Shown here piece by piece: positions 62,504 to 64,000 of a stretch of DNA of 64,000 bases. The notes under the pieces are model-generated. The model was not told the DNA's origin. It worked only from the letters and a program-made list of their open reading frames with translations, and made no database searches. The number at the start of each line of letters is the position of its first letter. The stretch's first letter is position 1. A program made the position numbers and the translations under genes. Source of the DNA: Dickeya oryzae (GTDB lineage Bacteria > Pseudomonadota > Gammaproteobacteria > Enterobacterales > Enterobacteriaceae); contig NZ_ML762922.1 of the NCBI RefSeq assembly GCF_009372235.1, positions 141,503 to 205,502 of the forward strand, read 5' to 3'.

Positions 62504-63763
62504 CTCGGTGACCTCGGTGACAATGTCAGCACGTCTTACCGGCAGCACCAGCCATAGCACCGTCAGCATCCCTAGCGCATACAGCGATTTCCAGCCGAGT
62601 GTCAGCAGCAACGCCACGCACAGTACGCTCCCGATGCTTGCCATCACACGGGAACGGCCTTGCAACAGCCGCCACCCCGCCAGCATACACAGCAGATAAA
62701 TCAAAATAAAAATGCCGTTGGCGTAAACGATCAGCTCAGATAACGGCAGTTGCAGCCAGTAAATCAACAGGCAACAGAGCAGGCAGCAGGCCACCACCAG
62801 CGATAACGCGTTCACCGGTGCACGCGCTGTGGATAAGCGCGCCAGTCGGCTTCCTTCCGGGGCCTGCGACCACACCAGACGGGCAAAACCCTGGGTATAA
62901 ATATTCACGCTGGCGAAACAGGCAAGATAGCCGACAATGCAAGCCAGCCACAACGCATGCTCGCCAAACAACCGCACCACTATGCCAGGCAGCGATGCGG
63001 TGGCAGCCTGATGGGGACCGTAAGCCCCGAAATGCAAAACGGCGACAGTACATCCCCAATAAACGGCTCCAGCCAGCAACATGCCTATCAGCAGCGCCCG
63101 CGGGAAATCACGCTCGGGTGATTTGAATTCCGTTGCCAGATGCGCAAAGGCTTCCAGCCCGACGAAACACCAGAACATCACCGCCAGCGCATCCAGCATC
63201 TGTGCGCCGTGAACCTGCGTAAGCGCAGGCCACGGAATCTGAGACGGCGCAATCTGCCCTTTCCACCAGATTGCCGCCACCAACAGCACCACCAGTAAAG
63301 CGATCAGCGTCTGGATGGTGGCGCTGGAACCGGCACTGCGTATCCCCAGTAGCCAAATCGCCGCCAGCGTCAGCAATTGCACCAGCAGTAACCCGTCGGC
63401 ACTCAACCCAAAGGCCGCCTGCCAGAACCCGGCCGCAATCTGCATCGCTGCTGGCAACCCCACCGGGATCACTGACAGGAATAACCATCCGGTCACACGC
63501 GCCAGTCGCGGCCCAAACGCCAGCTTCACAAAATGCGCCGCCCCACCCGCATTCGGGAAGTGCCTTCCCAGCGAGGCAAAGGCTATCGCAATCGGAAATA
63601 CCAGAGCAATCAGTAGCGGCCAGGCCCACAAGCTATCGCCTTGCGACTGCTCAGCCACCAGAGCAGGCACAGCAAACACGCCGGTTCCTAACAGCGAGGT
63701 CGATAACAACCCAATCCCCTGAACCAGTCCCAACTCCTGTTTTAACGTATTATTGCCGCTCAC
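62501..63763 (-). CDS. yjeH: L-methionine/branched-chain amino acid exporter YjeH
   Basis: This APC-superfamily exporter of about 420 residues has some 12 spans and close similarity to E. coli YjeH (418 residues): LKQELGLVQGIGLLSTSLLG, TGVFAVPALVAEQ, RVTGWLFLSVIPVGLPAAMQ, VMFWCFVGLEAFAHLATEFK and ANGIFILIYLLCMLAGWRLL. The longest frame starts with GTG at 63796, but AAGGTG six bases before a GTG at 63763 and the E. coli-like opening SGNNTLKQELGL favour the shorter form. It ends against the ubiK terminator. Confidence 0.9.
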   Translation of the reverse strand: MSGNNTLKQELGLVQGIGLLSTSLLGTGVFAVPALVAEQSQGDSLWAWPLLIALVFPIAIAFASLGRHFPNAGGAAHFVKLAFGPRLARVTGWLFLSVIPVGLPAAMQIAAGFWQAAFGLSADGLLLVQLLTLAAIWLLGIRSAGSSATIQTLIALLVVLLVAAIWWKGQIAPSQIPWPALTQVHGAQMLDALAVMFWCFVGLEAFAHLATEFKSPERDFPRALLIGMLLAGAVYWGCTVAVLHFGAYGPHQAATASLPGIVVRLFGEHALWLACIVGYLACFASVNIYTQGFARLVWSQAPEGSRLARLSTARAPVNALSLVVACCLLCCLLIYWLQLPLSELIVYANGIFILIYLLCMLAGWRLLQGRSRVMASIGSVLCVALLLTLGWKSLYALGMLTVLWLVLPVRRADIVTEVTE

Positions 63764-63866
63764 TGTCTGCACCTTATTGCCAACCGGTAGGCTCACCGGC
63801 CGACACTGCCATACGAAACGCGCTCGCTACAGAAACGACGCGATGGAGATAGCACGGAAAAACCGC

Positions 63867-63946
63867 GCGATGAACGTAATTACCCGATGAAAGTTATACC
63901 TGATGAAAGTCATACCCGATGGACGTAACACGCGATAAAAGCAAGA
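63867..63946. repeat. 16-bp imperfect tandem repeat upstream of yjeH
   Basis: GCGATGAACGTAATTA, CCCGATGAAAGTTATA, CCTGATGAAAGTCATA and CCCGATGGACGTAACA follow each other, with a fifth degenerate unit (CGCGATAAAAGCAAGA). The array lies in the upstream region of yjeH and has the same period as the array after tehB. Confidence 0.9.
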
Positions 63947-63969
63947 AGCCCCCGTAAACGGAGGCTTCT
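63944..63969 (-). terminator. Terminator of a gene beyond the right edge
   Basis: AGAAGCC, C, CCGT, AA, ACGG, A and GGCTTCT form a strong stem. On the minus strand it is followed by TGCTTTTATC. It would end a minus-strand gene lying to the right of the window. Confidence 0.6.
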
Positions 63970-64000
63970 GATAAGCGCGGATATCACAACACACGGCCAT

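Noticed and set aside
1..64000. CRISPR arrays, tRNA or rRNA genes, prophage or integrase modules
   Set aside because: Looked for and not seen. The tandem arrays have 15-19 bp periods without spacers, and no integrase or phage structural gene is present.

Overview
The window looks like the chromosome of a Pectobacteriaceae plant pathogen, most probably Dickeya. The grounds are BtsS/BtsR, YqhA, YgfF, MdtG, FumA, TehB, RibB with an FMN riboswitch, UbiK and YjeH homologues of enterobacterial type, an interspersed repeat of the kind common in Dickeya, Pectobacterium and Serratia, and a complete dlt operon. This assignment is an inference from gene content; no rRNA or tRNA gene lies in the window.

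Layout. 1-2.7 kb: the BtsS/BtsR two-component system (minus). 2.8-4.0 kb: a decay zone with a YciI-like gene remnant, an interspersed repeat and an internally deleted IS630-family element. 4.2-8.3 kb: a D-alanylation operon, dltD-dltX-dltB-dltA-dltC, including a 40-codon DltX-like gene. 9-14.9 kb: an SDR, an Ada-like methyltransferase, an MFS transporter, an orphan metal/siderophore-type binding protein, a small P-loop protein and an HxlR regulator. 15.5-24 kb: a TraF-like outer-membrane protein, an RND pump with its adaptor, an AdeRS-like two-component system and a divergent MipA/OmpV protein. 24-29.3 kb: an AT-rich stretch with a thioester-reductase-like SDR, an FMN-split-barrel-like protein, TauE/SafE, Nudix and a decapitated LysR gene. 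29.5-39.5 kb: a biotin-sulfoxide-reductase-like molybdoenzyme, YqhA, YgfF, a queuosine block (XRE regulator, YhhQ-type transporter with an N-terminal extension, QueF), DmlR/DmlA, a GNAT-like protein and a tiny putative transcription unit near a perfect CRP palindrome.

39.8-47.1 kb: MdtG, then a CUT1 ABC importer operon fused by overlaps to a metallo-beta-lactamase-fold hydrolase and a LacI regulator, with a LacI-type operator upstream. 47.1-54.8 kb: the most interesting block, consisting of a LysR regulator, a secreted BD-FAE-like esterase, a Tat-exported NrfC-like ferredoxin, an NrfD-like quinol dehydrogenase, an MFS transporter, a periplasmic protein with a covalent-FMN (SGAT) motif and a periplasmic FAD flavoprotein. 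It reads as a quinol-to-periplasm electron chain. By eye, the FAD protein lacks the fumarate-reductase catalytic residues, so its acceptor is unknown. 54.8-64 kb: AlkB, an AlkA-type glycosylase, a PACE exporter with a LysR gene, FumA, TehB, RibB with its riboswitch, UbiK and YjeH.

Across the window, short tandem duplications with periods of 15-19 bp recur in intergenic DNA and once at a start codon. All calls come from reading the sequence and its translations by eye; no database search or alignment program was run.
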